Shown: positions 7,772-16,591, counted from the first letter of the stretch. The stretch is 33,110 nucleotides of DNA from Parcubacteria group bacterium GW2011_GWE2_39_37 (GCA_000995135.1 LBWY01000016.1:1-33110), one strand, 5' to 3'. The notes: generated by a model not told the origin, from the sequence alone. Translations and numbers: made by a program.

Positions 7772-8458
7772 TTATCTTTTCGGATTGATTCTTCTGGTCA
7801 GATCATCCAATATTTTAGCTGCACTTTCTCTGCCCCCGAGGCCGAATGCCAACCCGCCAGCCAATGAAAGCATGAACACGATTCCAGTAAAAAGGATATT
7901 CAATAATGAAACTGCTATGCCAAGCTGGATAAAAGCCGCCATGAAAGAAAAGATTATGATGGCCCATTCTGAGATCAGAGCGATAAGATTTGCCGAATCA
8001 CCGGTAATCCTATTCGTCTGTCCTGCCTTCTTTACTGCATTGCCGACGAACTCACCGATGATGAAACCGAGGGTAAGGATTACCACCGCCACGAACAATC
8101 TTGGTATGTATGCAACTACGGAATCGAAGAATTGACTGATCTGCGGCAGTCGTAAAATGTCAGCAGCTGATATCAAAGTTACGAATATGACGAACCATTT
8201 GACGAACCAGGCCAGGATATCAGCAATAGTAAAATCCCAACCGAAGCTTTTAATTTTTTGATTGATTCCTACTCTATTAAATAAGTCATCAAGCTTCAGC
8301 CAATAGACCGCTTTCTTTATCAACTTCGCTAGAGCATTCGCAATTATCAAACCCAGAATCAAGACAATGATTGCAGCCAACAGTTGCGGAATAAAGCCTA
8401 TCATCCTATCCCAAAGATTTATAAAAGAAATTTTAATTGAATCTGCTTGCTCATTCAT
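7772..8458 (-). CDS. MscS-like conserved TM-helix membrane protein
   Basis: 228 residues with about five hydrophobic helices (roughly 23-43, 80-100, 117-140, 160-180, 184-207). It matches the pattern of small proteins with repeated 'conserved TM helix' units related to mechanosensitive channels: two similar units, PQLLAAIIVLILGLIIANAL and PRLFVAVVILTLGFIIGEFV, each introduce a helix. The last helix ends in SLAGGLAFGLGGRESAAKIL, which recalls the MscS pore helix and its glycine/alanine packing. The soluble MscS beta domain is absent, so channel activity is uncertain. No SD is seen before ATG 8458. Confidence 0.8.
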   Translation of the reverse strand: MNEQADSIKISFINLWDRMIGFIPQLLAAIIVLILGLIIANALAKLIKKAVYWLKLDDLFNRVGINQKIKSFGWDFTIADILAWFVKWFVIFVTLISAADILRLPQISQFFDSVVAYIPRLFVAVVILTLGFIIGEFVGNAVKKAGQTNRITGDSANLIALISEWAIIIFSFMAAFIQLGIAVSLLNILFTGIVFMLSLAGGLAFGLGGRESAAKILDDLTRRINPKR

Positions 8459-8539
8459 ATAATTTTTTATAAAAATTAATTAATCTAATTGTGGATATAA
8501 TAAATTAAAAAAATTAAATCCAAATTAAGTTTAAATAAC

Positions 8540-8566
8540 AAAAAATAGGATTTTTACATCCTATTT
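8540..8566 (-). terminator. Intrinsic terminator of the membrane histidine kinase gene
   Basis: AAATAGGAT (8543-8551) pairs with ATCCTATTT (8558-8566) around a 6-base loop. On the minus strand a T run (8545-8540) follows. It sits 17 bases past the kinase stop at 8583. Confidence 0.85.
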
Positions 8567-8582
8567 ATTTTTAACTTTTTGA

Positions 8583-10301
8583 TTATTTCTTTACCGGCAG
8601 GGATAAATAAAAAGTGGTGCCTTTATTTTCTTTGGTTTCAAACCAGATCTTTCCGCCAGAAGCTTCAGTGATCATCTTTGCCAGATACAAACCGAGTCCG
8701 GTGCCATCATTAGTCAATTGATTGGCGGCTTCAGTCCGGAAAAACTTACTGAAAAGCTTAGACGTATCTTTGGTGGCTATACCGATGCCATTATCCTTAA
8801 CGCTTAGGACGTAGTTATCCTTTTCTTTTGCGATTTTCATTACCACCTGTTTGCCCTTGCCGGAATATTTTATCGCGTTCGTCAACATATTCTGGATGAC
8901 TTGGCTCACCAAAGTCGGATCAGCGTTAATGTTCAATCTTTTTGCCACAAACGGTTTGAATATGATCTTGATCCGGTGCTCATTTGCTAAAGCGATACAA
9001 TTCTCAACCGAATTATTCACGAGTTCGATCAGATCACAAGTCTCTGGTTCTGGCTTTATCTTTCCCGATTCCAGGCGGGAGATATTTAAAAGATCATCAA
9101 TCAGTTTGATCATCCTGTTAACTGATATATTTATCCTTTCAAGATACAAAGACTTCTTTTCTTTGTCGTTTTTCGAGTGTAGCAACTCATCGCTGAACAG
9201 CTTTATCGTAGTCAGCGGTGTTTTTAATTGATGAGTAGCCAAGGAAACAAATTCAGATTTCATCTTGTCCACCTCCCTGGCAGCAGTTACATCCCTGAAG
9301 GCCACAATGCAACCGATCGTTTCACCATTGCTATCCACTAAAGGCGCGGCGCTTTTTTCTACCGGCAATTTACTGCCGTCTTTTTTTATCAACAAATCGC
9401 AGTTTCCATATTCATTACTTTTCCCATGCTTAAGTGTGTCTTCAATAAACCTATAACACAGCTTACCTTCACCATCTTCAAATTTCAAGAAAGTCTTATA
9501 ATTTTTGTCCAATACCTCACTAGCGCTATAGCCTGTCAGATTGTTGGCCATCCTATTAAAGATGATTATCTTGTTCAGGTTGTTGATTACAAAGACACCA
9601 TCAGCGATATTCTCCAAAACTGTTTCGATCCTCTTTTTTTCTGCTCCCAGTTTCTTGCTGTAATAAGAAATCTTGTTTTCAGAGATTTTCAATTCCCTAA
9701 CCTTATCATTCAAAGAAGCCTCTTTATTCTCGTACAAATTTTTAGAGATATTGATGATCAAACCGGCAGTGAATAAAGAGATGCCTTGCAAAAGCAAAAG
9801 TAAAAGCTCTACCGAATGGATCGAATGTTCATAAAGACAAAGCGCGATCAAGGCGCCAAGAACAAAGATTAAAAAAATCGCCGTTAAAAATAGACCACCA
9901 TAGAGCGGAGCGGAAATCGCTGTCAAAAAAACCAAAGGATATTTTATTGGAGAATAATGACCGCCCGTATTAATGATGACGATCATCATGAAAAAAACAT
10001 ACAATAAAGAATCGATGGTAAATTGTATCTTGGGCGGGAGAATCTGTTTTCTTTTGAGCAGATCACTAAACAAAAAATATATTCCCAAGACCGCAAAAGA
10101 CAGAACAATGACCTCGGTGCTTTTCTGGAAATACCCTTGAGCGGCCAAAATCAATACTATCGAGAATAATATTATCGAATAGACAGTCATCACCCAAAAT
10201 TCCTTTCTAAGAGGCGCTTCGAAAAGCAGATCTTTGATTTCGTACATTATCTTATCTCTCAGATTGATGCCTGGAAAATAGATTCTTTTTGCCTTTTGCA
10301 T
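8583..10301 (-). CDS. Membrane PAS histidine kinase
   Basis: 572 residues. The N-terminal membrane domain has about six hydrophobic helices between residues 36 and 185. A coiled coil (187-225) leads to a PAS domain (225-342; NIADGVFVINNLNKIIIFNR, then CIVAFRDVTAAREVDKMKSEF). HisKA has H357 in SLATHQLKTPLTTIK, followed by HATPase_c with N475 (NMLTNAIKYS), DNGIGI (503-508) and GTGLGLYLAKM. All catalytic boxes are intact. The loosely defined membrane domain resembles multi-helix sensing modules rather than a periplasmic loop sensor, suggesting detection in or near the membrane. No response regulator is adjacent, so its partner is encoded elsewhere or is one of the receivers at 0.9-4.1 kb. An internal ATG at 10247 is a possible alternative start; neither has a clear SD. 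Confidence 0.9.
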   Translation of the reverse strand: MQKAKRIYFPGINLRDKIMYEIKDLLFEAPLRKEFWVMTVYSIILFSIVLILAAQGYFQKSTEVIVLSFAVLGIYFLFSDLLKRKQILPPKIQFTIDSLLYVFFMMIVIINTGGHYSPIKYPLVFLTAISAPLYGGLFLTAIFLIFVLGALIALCLYEHSIHSVELLLLLLQGISLFTAGLIINISKNLYENKEASLNDKVRELKISENKISYYSKKLGAEKKRIETVLENIADGVFVINNLNKIIIFNRMANNLTGYSASEVLDKNYKTFLKFEDGEGKLCYRFIEDTLKHGKSNEYGNCDLLIKKDGSKLPVEKSAAPLVDSNGETIGCIVAFRDVTAAREVDKMKSEFVSLATHQLKTPLTTIKLFSDELLHSKNDKEKKSLYLERINISVNRMIKLIDDLLNISRLESGKIKPEPETCDLIELVNNSVENCIALANEHRIKIIFKPFVAKRLNINADPTLVSQVIQNMLTNAIKYSGKGKQVVMKIAKEKDNYVLSVKDNGIGIATKDTSKLFSKFFRTEAANQLTNDGTGLGLYLAKMITEASGGKIWFETKENKGTTFYLSLPVKK

Positions 10302-10388
10302 AGAGTTGATATTATTATTTCAATTATACCGATTTTTGATGTTTATTACCAGAAGTAAATGACATCAAAGAACAAAAAACAATAAATC

Positions 10389-11138
10389 CTATACCATCTT
10401 TTTCAATGAACTAGCATTTTTTGCCGCATGCGCGGAATCGTCATTATTAAAAAATATAAAAGCCTTTTTCACCTTGAGCGATCCGATAATTTTAAGCCAT
10501 TTTTTCAGATCCTTGTCAGCATACAAAGAAGAAAACAATTCCGGTTTTCCATGCAGCCGGACATAGGTCCAATCAACTGTCTTGACCAGATTTGTTTTCC
10601 AGTCGGCAGAATCAGTAATGCAATAGGCGGCCTTGTGTCTTTCCAAGATGGCAAAGACTTCCCTGGTCAGCCAAGAATCGTGCCTGAATTCGATCGCAAA
10701 TAATATTTTACCTTTGTATTTTTTTTTATTCACCTTCTCTAAAAATTGCAGAAAATATTCTAATCGCTCTGCATTCTGCTTGAAACCAGGCGCAAGCTGG
10801 ATCAAAATCGGTCCCAGATTATCGGCTAAAGTCGCCATCTGTTTCAAGCAATATATTAAGCGGCCTTCACTTTCCTCATCAATGATCAGTCGTTTCACAT
10901 GAGTAAAATAGCGATTGAGTTTGACGACGAAAATGAATCTCTTGCCGACCTGGGTTCTCCACTTTTCATAAATCTCACTCTTAATTATTCGATAAAATGC
11001 AGAATTCACCTCGACAGTGGAAAAATTTTTAGCATAAAACTTCAACCATTCTTTGCTGGAGATATTTTCAGGATAAAATCTCTTTTTCCAATCTTTGAAC
11101 TGCCATCCCGAAGTGCCGATCAGATACCTGGTTTTCAT
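10389..11138 (-). CDS. DUF72 (YecE-like) family protein
   Basis: 249 residues from ATG 11138. DUF72 features: start MKTRYLIGTSGWQFKDWKKR, then STVEVNSAFYRI, FVVKLNRYFTHVKRL, LGPILIQLAPGF, LFAIEFRHDSWLTREV, AAYCITDSADWKT, WTYVRLHGKPE and the end KAFIFFNNDDSAHAAKNA. The family has a TIM-barrel-like fold; its biochemical role is not established. The start is decided by context: the longer reading from 11198 would run back through the DUF6496 gene, whereas ATG 11138 is one base after that gene's TGA stop (TGATATG), a typical coupling arrangement. It is the fourth gene of a Ku-LigD-DUF6496-DUF72 run. Confidence 0.88.
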   Translation of the reverse strand: MKTRYLIGTSGWQFKDWKKRFYPENISSKEWLKFYAKNFSTVEVNSAFYRIIKSEIYEKWRTQVGKRFIFVVKLNRYFTHVKRLIIDEESEGRLIYCLKQMATLADNLGPILIQLAPGFKQNAERLEYFLQFLEKVNKKKYKGKILFAIEFRHDSWLTREVFAILERHKAAYCITDSADWKTNLVKTVDWTYVRLHGKPELFSSLYADKDLKKWLKIIGSLKVKKAFIFFNNDDSAHAAKNASSLKKMV

Positions 11139-11139
11139 A

Positions 11140-11316
11140 TCATTTTTTCTTAGGCACTTTTGCGCCTTTTTTTCTCGCTTCTGACAAACCGATCGCAACT
11201 GCTTGCTTGGGGTTCTTAACTTTTTTGCCGCTTTGACCGCTTTTCAATTCCCCTTGCTTGTACTTGTGCATCGCTTCCTTGACCGTTTCTTGAGCTTTTT
11301 TTCCATATTTTGGCAT
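11140..11316 (-). CDS. DUF6496-like small basic protein
   Basis: 58 residues: MPKYGKKAQETVKEAMHKYK, then QGELKSGQSGKKVKNPKQAV, then AIGLSEARKKGAKVPKKK. This matches the small conserved proteins (DUF6496) that begin MPKYG and end with a Lys-rich AIGLSEARKKGAK tail. It is highly basic, so nucleic-acid binding is plausible but unproven. It lies 42 bp downstream of ligD, and its TGA stop is one base from the DUF72 start, so it probably belongs to the NHEJ operon. No SD precedes its ATG. Confidence 0.88.
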   Translation of the reverse strand: MPKYGKKAQETVKEAMHKYKQGELKSGQSGKKVKNPKQAVAIGLSEARKKGAKVPKKK

Positions 11317-11358
11317 ATTGTTATTTTAAATAATAATTATCAGCGCCTTTGATTAATC

Positions 11359-13254
11359 TTATATTAAATTCTTAATCATCTTTTCCAGTCGTTCGATGCT
11401 CTCATCCATTTTTATTCCTTCGCCCAAAACTCCTTGCCAAAGATCGCCGTATTTTTTTATCCTGGACAATGCATTGAAAATATTAAAACTTTTCGGGTTC
11501 AGGTTCTCATTGACTTCCGACCAAGCAAGCGGCATCGATATCGGCGCACCTTTTTCCGGTCTCAATGAATAGGCGCTTGCCAAGGTCTGTCCTCGCCTAT
11601 TCTGCAAATAATCAAGATAAACTTTCTCAGTTCTTTGCGCGGGCATTCTTTTCAGACTAGTGATTTTCGACAAATTTCTCGAAACGATCATGTTGATGAT
11701 CAAGGCAAATCTTCTTGCCTGTTCATAGTCATATTTAGCCTGCAACGGAATAAAAATATGCAAACCGGTCAAGCCGGAAGTTTTGCAATATGCTTTGACT
11801 TCGATCTTTTTCAATATATCATTGGTCGCGAGCGCAGCTTTGACCACTTGCTTGAAACCGATGTTTAAAGGATCCAGATCAAGAATCAGGTAATCTGGAT
11901 GATCCAGGCTTTGAATCCTGGAATTCCAAGGATTGATCTCGATACAGCCCAGATTGACCATATATAAAAGAGTCTCTTTATTCTGACAAAGCAGATAATT
12001 TATTTCCTTGTTTTCCGTATCGGATAATATCTTGATCGATTCGATTCCTGCCGGCAGAGTTGTATTATTTTTTTGATAGAAGGATGGCCCATCAATCCCG
12101 TGCGGAAAACGATGCAGATTTTCAGGCCGGTCTTTAAGATAAGGCAGAATATAATCGGAAAGCTTTTCGTAATAATCAAGGACATCTTTTTTGGTGTGTC
12201 CTTCATTCGGCCACAGGACCTTGTCCAAATTGCTGAATTTTTCAAACCCCTGCTCTTCATGATTATTCATAAGAGTGCTAACTTTTTGCGGTACTTCTCT
12301 GACAACTTCTTTTGGCCGCTTGTCTTCACGCAAGCCGACAAATACCGGATGCCTCATTGAACCATCATCAGTCCATTCTGTAAATCTGATTTCACAAACC
12401 AATTTCGGTTCTACCCAGGTCACTTGGGCGTTCGTCTTCGGCATTAGTTCAAAAGGAGAGTGATCGCTTCTTATCGTCATTAACCTGGACTTAAGTTCTG
12501 CTAATTCTGTTTCATTGAAGCCGCCGCCCGAATGGCCGGCATAGACTAGTCTATCCGATTCATAGACCCCCAAAACCAATGAGCCTAGATGTTTACGGCC
12601 TTTTCTAGGTGCAGTAAAACCGCAGATGATCGCTTCCTGCGTCTGTAGATTTTTTACCTTCAGCCAATCATCGGTCCTCTGCCCCTCGACATATCCGCTC
12701 AAAGAATTTTTTGCCATCACACCCTCGATTCCCAGGGCGGCTACAGATGAAAAAAAATTTTTTCCTTCTTTTTCAATATGATCCGCATACCTGATGTTGG
12801 TAAATTCCGGCAAAATATCTTTTAAGATTTTTTTTCTTTCTCGTAACTGCAATCCCCTCAAATCATATTTCCCATAAAAGAGGAGATCAAAGACAAAATA
12901 AATCGGATAGCCGCTTCCAGTCTTAAGATGATTCTGCAATAGTTTGAAATCAGCCTTACCCTTGTCATCCAAAACCACCACCTCACCATCAAGCACGATA
13001 GGGGCAGGAAGTTTTTCTAGAGCTTTCACAATCGCAGGAAATTTTTCAGTATAAAGCAGCTTGTTCCTGGAATAAAGATCTATGCGACGATCAATGATCG
13101 CGATTATGCGATAGCCGTCAAATTTTATCTCAAAAAACCAATCCCCCTTATCGAACGGCCGATCAACAGATTTTGCCAGCATCGGACTCACAGTATCTGG
13201 GATCTTGCCGATCATTTTCGCTTTTTTAAAGATGGCAGAGATATCGTCTTTCAT
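11359..13254 (-). CDS. ligD: ATP-dependent DNA ligase D (ligase + polymerase domains)
   Basis: 631 residues. Residues 20-200 are the adenylation domain with catalytic K44 in FEIKFDGYR, LDGEVVVLD (88-96) and WLKVKN (197-202). An OB domain follows (205-310: LGSLVLGVYESD, FTEWTDDGSMRHPVF). Residues 338-610 are the AEP/primase-like polymerase domain with the metal-binding pair D459/D461 (LILDLDPL), SGLTGLHIFIPL (493-504) and a third Asp at 548 (VYLDYLQNRRGQTLASAYS). The N-terminal phosphoesterase module of Pseudomonas/Mycobacterium LigD is absent, a common variant. It fills and seals breaks held by Ku, whose gene is 17 bp upstream in the same direction. No frameshift is visible and the length is normal for the two-domain form. 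Confidence 0.95.
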   Translation of the reverse strand: MKDDISAIFKKAKMIGKIPDTVSPMLAKSVDRPFDKGDWFFEIKFDGYRIIAIIDRRIDLYSRNKLLYTEKFPAIVKALEKLPAPIVLDGEVVVLDDKGKADFKLLQNHLKTGSGYPIYFVFDLLFYGKYDLRGLQLRERKKILKDILPEFTNIRYADHIEKEGKNFFSSVAALGIEGVMAKNSLSGYVEGQRTDDWLKVKNLQTQEAIICGFTAPRKGRKHLGSLVLGVYESDRLVYAGHSGGGFNETELAELKSRLMTIRSDHSPFELMPKTNAQVTWVEPKLVCEIRFTEWTDDGSMRHPVFVGLREDKRPKEVVREVPQKVSTLMNNHEEQGFEKFSNLDKVLWPNEGHTKKDVLDYYEKLSDYILPYLKDRPENLHRFPHGIDGPSFYQKNNTTLPAGIESIKILSDTENKEINYLLCQNKETLLYMVNLGCIEINPWNSRIQSLDHPDYLILDLDPLNIGFKQVVKAALATNDILKKIEVKAYCKTSGLTGLHIFIPLQAKYDYEQARRFALIINMIVSRNLSKITSLKRMPAQRTEKVYLDYLQNRRGQTLASAYSLRPEKGAPISMPLAWSEVNENLNPKSFNIFNALSRIKKYGDLWQGVLGEGIKMDESIERLEKMIKNLI

Positions 13255-13271
13255 TTCATATCATTAAACGG

Positions 13272-14051
13272 CTATTTTCTTTTTTGCGCGTACTCAAGAC
13301 TTTCCTTCAACTTTGCCATTATATCCGGGATTGCGGTAGGGACAGGCATCTCCTCTTTTTCGATCCTGAACACCTTGCCTTTCAATTTATGATCGATTAT
13401 TATCTGCAACTGCTCATTATAGGTGTCTTTATATTTTTCAGGCTGAAAAGGAATGGTAAGCTGATTGATCAGCTGGATCGCAATTTCAAGTTCCTTGGCG
13501 GTGAATTCATTTTTCCGAGGCAGAAACAATTCATCTGTTCGCCTCAACTGTTCTGGAAAACGCAGCTGATTTAAGATCAAAGCCTCCTTGTCTGCCGCAA
13601 TCACCACCAGATATTCGCGGGTATGCATGACAAATTTAGCGATACCCGCTTTTTTTGATTTCCTCAGCGCTTCGCGTAAGATCGCATAAGCCTTGCTGGT
13701 ATTTTTTTCCGGCTCGATATAATAGGGCTTTTCAAACAATTTATAATCTATCTCTTCCTGTTTGATGAAACCGACGATCTCGATCATCTGGCTGCGTTTC
13801 AGATTGATTTTTTTGAAATCCTCATCTTCAATCACTACGTACTGACCTTTCTCGAACTCATAACCGCGGACTATATCTTTGTAGGGCACCTCCTGTCCGT
13901 CTGTTTTGCAGATTTTCAAATACTTGATCGGGCACAAGTCTTTCTTGCGCAGATAATCGAAACTGAATTTCCTTTCTTCGCTGGCACTATAAATTTTTAT
14001 CGGTATATTGATCAGGCCGAAGCCGATTATACCGGACCAAATCGGGCGCAT
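13272..14051 (-). CDS. ku: Ku DNA end-binding protein
   Basis: 259 residues. Bacterial Ku signatures: start MRPIWSGIIGFGLINIPIKI, then CPIKYLKICKTDGQEVPYKDIV, GYEFEKGQYVVIEDEDF, KPYYIEPEKNTSKAYAILREA, FVMHTREYLVVI and PEQLRRTDELFLP. It forms a homodimeric ring on double-strand ends and recruits LigD, encoded 17 bp downstream. The Lys-rich C-terminal extension of some Ku proteins is short here. No SD is present. The 136 bp upstream contain a dyad that may serve this gene or the divergent glsB-like gene. Confidence 0.95.
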   Translation of the reverse strand: MRPIWSGIIGFGLINIPIKIYSASEERKFSFDYLRKKDLCPIKYLKICKTDGQEVPYKDIVRGYEFEKGQYVVIEDEDFKKINLKRSQMIEIVGFIKQEEIDYKLFEKPYYIEPEKNTSKAYAILREALRKSKKAGIAKFVMHTREYLVVIAADKEALILNQLRFPEQLRRTDELFLPRKNEFTAKELEIAIQLINQLTIPFQPEKYKDTYNEQLQIIIDHKLKGKVFRIEKEEMPVPTAIPDIMAKLKESLEYAQKRK

Positions 14052-14125
14052 ATTCTTATTGATAATTATCCATCAATTATATGCGATCGGCCATTAAGCG
14101 GCTGTGAAGTGTGCTGGCCTTTTCT

Positions 14126-14161
14126 GTACTTAATCTTTTATTAATGATTAAGTACTATAAA
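14126..14161. promoter_or_regulatory. Dyad overlapping a -10-like box between ku and glsB-like genes
   Basis: A perfect 10-bp inverted repeat, GTACTTAATC (14126-14135) and GATTAAGTAC (14146-14155), with a 10-base spacer. The right arm abuts TATAAA (14156-14161), a plausible -10 for the plus-strand gene at 14188; no good -35 is visible. The symmetry fits a dimeric repressor site, but the binding protein is unknown. Confidence 0.4.
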
Positions 14162-14187
14162 TAAGCTATTATTATTAATCAAAAAAT

Positions 14188-14433
14188 ATGGAAATCATTA
14201 TTTGGATCATCATGGGTGCGGTAGTCGGCTGGGTAGCTTCCATGATCATGGGAACAAGCGAGGGACTATTGCTTGATATCGTAATCGGTATCGTCGGAGC
14301 AGTAATCGGCGGCTGGCTGATGGGCTATTTCGGCTATGGCGGAGTATCAGGCTTCAACCTATACAGTTTCATCGTCGCCTTGCTCGGTGCTATCATCCTT
14401 TTGGCAATCGTTAAAGCGATCAGGAGAGTTTGA
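14188..14433 (+). CDS. GlsB/YeaQ/YmgE-family stress membrane protein (copy 1)
   Basis: 81 residues, three hydrophobic segments with the glycine-rich family pattern: IIWIIMGAVVGWVASMIMG, then IVIGIVGAVIGGWLM and [21 protein letters not shown]. These small inner-membrane proteins of the transglycosylase-associated family are linked to general, acid or antimicrobial stress; the molecular role is unknown. A second copy at 16148-16396 is very similar (shared [14 protein letters not shown]), and the two flank the FAD-Rieske gene. No SD; its own terminator follows. Confidence 0.92.
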   Translation: MEIIIWIIMGAVVGWVASMIMGTSEGLLLDIVIGIVGAVIGGWLMGYFGYGGVSGFNLYSFIVALLGAIILLAIVKAIRRV

Positions 14434-14458
14434 TTCCTTGGCTTTTTAATGATAAGAC

Positions 14459-14487
14459 AAAGCAGTCGAAGATTTCGACTGCTTTTT
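14459..14487 (+). terminator. Intrinsic terminator of glsB-like copy 1
   Basis: A perfect 12-bp stem, AAAGCAGTCGAA (14459-14470) and TTCGACTGCTTT (14474-14485), with loop GAT and a T run. It lies between convergent genes and may also act on the minus-strand oxidoreductase transcript, where the T run is weaker. Confidence 0.92.
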
Positions 14488-14510
14488 GTATCTATACATA
14501 ACGAATTTAT

Positions 14511-16016
14511 TTAATCTTTATCATCAATTTTCGGCAATGGCTTTACTGCTGGTCCGTTTATAATTCCGCCTTCTTTTGTAAAACGTGAGCCATGACAAGG
14601 ACAATCCCAAGATTTTTCATTCGGGTTCCAATTGACTATGCAGCCTAGGTGGGTGCAGACAGCAGAATATGAATGCACTCTGCCATTCTCATCTTTATAT
14701 ACTGCCGCTTTCTGTCCCTTCAGAGTCATTGTCCTCCCTGTGCCTTTCTCTAGATCGGCAAAAACTGTTTTGTCTTTTTTGAAATACTGAAGATAATTCT
14801 TTAATCCTCTGGTCAACATTTCTCTGAATTGCTTAAAAGAAGCCATAGGCTTTACCTTGGTGGGATCATATAATTGGCTCCAATTGTTCTTTCTGCCCAT
14901 CACCAGATCGGTTATCAGCTTTGCGGAGACCAAACTGGTGGTCATGCCCCACTCTCCGAACCCGGTAATGACATAAACATTATCGGTATTCGGCATCCTG
15001 CCGATAAATGGCACCCTATCGATCGAGGTGCTATCCTGGGCTGCCCAAACATAATCGATTTTTTCAATGTCGAATTTTTTCCTAGCAAGTTCTTCTAGCC
15101 TCTTGAAATGATTAATGTTCTCTTCTTCACCAACTACATGATCTTCCGCGCCGATGATCGCCCATTTTTCCTCCTTGTCTTGATATGGCCGATGAGACAA
15201 TCTGTCGGTATCAAAATTTATGTAATTGATGTCGGCCACCGGTGTCTTCAGTTTCGCCGCCAGAGCATACGAGCGGATCTGACTCATTCTGAAGGCAAAA
15301 AAACCTTTATCATAAATCGGATAATTAGTAGCAATGATTACTTTTTTAGCCCTGATTTCACCTTGGTCAGTTATTACAGTAGATACATCCGCCTCCTTGA
15401 TATCAAGAACCTGAGTGTTTTCAAAAATATGATTATTTTTCTTAACTATTTTTTCTGCCAAAGCCAAGAGATATTTTCTTGGATGGAAACAAGCTTGATT
15501 TTCAAATTTTAATGCCCCGGTAATCGCGAATGGGATTCCGTCTACCCTATCTTCAATTGAGGCAGGCAAGCCGATCTGTCTGCAAGCCGCCAACTCATTT
15601 TCCAGCTCAGTCCTTCCTTCTTTAGTTGTAGCATAAACATAGGACGGCAGCCGTTGCAGATTACAATTGATGTTTTCTTTTTTGGTTATGTTTTCTAATT
15701 CTCGGATCGCCCATTCATTAGATTCTGCATAAAGCTTCGCTTTTTCAAAACCGTAATTTTTGATCAGAAATTCATATTTTATATCATGTTGTGAAGTTAC
15801 CTTGGCTGTAGTGTTGCCCGAGGTAGCCATTGCGATATCATACATTTCGATGACAGCAACTTTCAAGTTCTCCTGCATCAAAAAATAGGCGGCATTAAGA
15901 CCTGCTATGCCTCCGCCGACGACCACCACATCAACCAGAAGACCAGGCTCAAGCTTGGGATAATCAGCCGAAGGAGTCGTGCCTATCCAGATGGATTTTA
16001 TATTTTTTGGCAACAT
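14511..16016 (-). CDS. FAD-dependent oxidoreductase with C-terminal Rieske [2Fe-2S] domain
   Basis: 501 residues. Residues 28-60 are a Rossmann FAD-binding start (VVVVGGGIAGLNAAYFL, with E57 ending beta-2). The middle is DAO/glycine-oxidase-like (ATSGNTTAKVTSQHD, VIIATNYPIYD, SIDRVPFIGRMPNTDNVYVITGFGEWGMT). Residues about 410-501 are a Rieske domain with C454-T-H-L-G-C459 and C472-P-C-H475-G-S. Ligands would be C454, H456, C472 and H475, with C459-C474 as the usual disulfide. The family is known from Gram-positive and soil bacteria; its substrate is not established. No signal peptide is seen. It is flanked by two opposite-strand GlsB/YeaQ paralogs. Confidence 0.92.
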   Translation of the reverse strand: MLPKNIKSIWIGTTPSADYPKLEPGLLVDVVVVGGGIAGLNAAYFLMQENLKVAVIEMYDIAMATSGNTTAKVTSQHDIKYEFLIKNYGFEKAKLYAESNEWAIRELENITKKENINCNLQRLPSYVYATTKEGRTELENELAACRQIGLPASIEDRVDGIPFAITGALKFENQACFHPRKYLLALAEKIVKKNNHIFENTQVLDIKEADVSTVITDQGEIRAKKVIIATNYPIYDKGFFAFRMSQIRSYALAAKLKTPVADINYINFDTDRLSHRPYQDKEEKWAIIGAEDHVVGEEENINHFKRLEELARKKFDIEKIDYVWAAQDSTSIDRVPFIGRMPNTDNVYVITGFGEWGMTTSLVSAKLITDLVMGRKNNWSQLYDPTKVKPMASFKQFREMLTRGLKNYLQYFKKDKTVFADLEKGTGRTMTLKGQKAAVYKDENGRVHSYSAVCTHLGCIVNWNPNEKSWDCPCHGSRFTKEGGIINGPAVKPLPKIDDKD

Positions 16017-16147
16017 GATTTATTTTTTCAAAAAAATATTATAATAGAAAAAATAAGAATTGATTAAGGATCGGATTAAACTATTTTAATTTTTTCTTAA
16101 TGCTCAATTTTTAAACTATATTAATAATTCAATAAAAATAAAAATCT

Positions 16148-16396
16148 ATGGGAATTTTATTGTGGATCATCTTCGGAGGCTTGGTCGGTTGGATTGCTTC
16201 GATGATAATGAAAACCGACGCGCAACAAGGCATCTTCTTAAATGTTGTCGTCGGCATCGTCGGCGCCCTGCTTGGGGGTTGGATTATGAGCGCGATAGGC
16301 GAAACCGGAGTTACAGGTTTCAATCTCTACAGCTTCATCGTTGCCCTGCTTGGTGCAGTACTACTCATCCTGATTGTCAAAGCAGTGAGAAGATAA
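16148..16396 (+). CDS. GlsB/YeaQ/YmgE-family stress membrane protein (copy 2)
   Basis: 82 residues with the same three-helix, glycine-rich pattern as copy 1: [19 protein letters not shown], then [15 protein letters not shown] and [19 protein letters not shown]. The two copies differ mainly in the first loop (KTDAQQGIF against GTSEGLLLD). The relation suggests duplication, with the oxidoreductase gene now between them. No SD; TATATT within AACTATATTAATAA upstream (before 16130) is a possible -10. Confidence 0.92.
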   Translation: MGILLWIIFGGLVGWIASMIMKTDAQQGIFLNVVVGIVGALLGGWIMSAIGETGVTGFNLYSFIVALLGAVLLILIVKAVRR

Positions 16397-16411
16397 ATAA
16401 ATCTGCAACAC

Positions 16412-16438
16412 AAAAAAACAGCCTTTACGGCTGTTTTT
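16412..16438. terminator. Bidirectional terminator between convergent small genes
   Basis: AAAAACAGCC (16414-16423) pairs with GGCTGTTTTT (16429-16438) around a 5-base loop. It has A and T runs on both sides, so it can serve glsB-like copy 2 (ends 16396) and the minus-strand small gene ending at 16446. Confidence 0.88.
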
Positions 16439-16445
16439 AAATACT

Positions 16446-16568
16446 TTATCTCTTTACACTTTTCTTGGCCTTTTCTTCCAACATCACCTGCTTGATTGCG
16501 AGACGTTTTTTGGTTTTAGGAGAGCGTGATGGTTTCTTTGTCCCGACTCCTGTGCTTCTTTTTGCCAT
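16446..16568 (-). CDS. Very small basic protein, unknown
   Basis: 40 residues: MAKRSTGVGTKKPSRSPKTK, then KRLAIKQVMLEEKAKKSVKR. About a third of the residues are Lys or Arg, with an Ala/Leu/Glu helix near the C-terminus. I do not recognise the family. The spacing (a shared terminator 8 bases beyond its stop and the Zn-ribbon gene 23 bases upstream on the same strand) supports a real gene in a two-gene unit. Nucleic-acid binding is possible from charge alone. No SD. Confidence 0.6.
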   Translation of the reverse strand: MAKRSTGVGTKKPSRSPKTKKRLAIKQVMLEEKAKKSVKR

Positions 16569-16591
16569 ACTGTTGAATATATTTTATTTAA

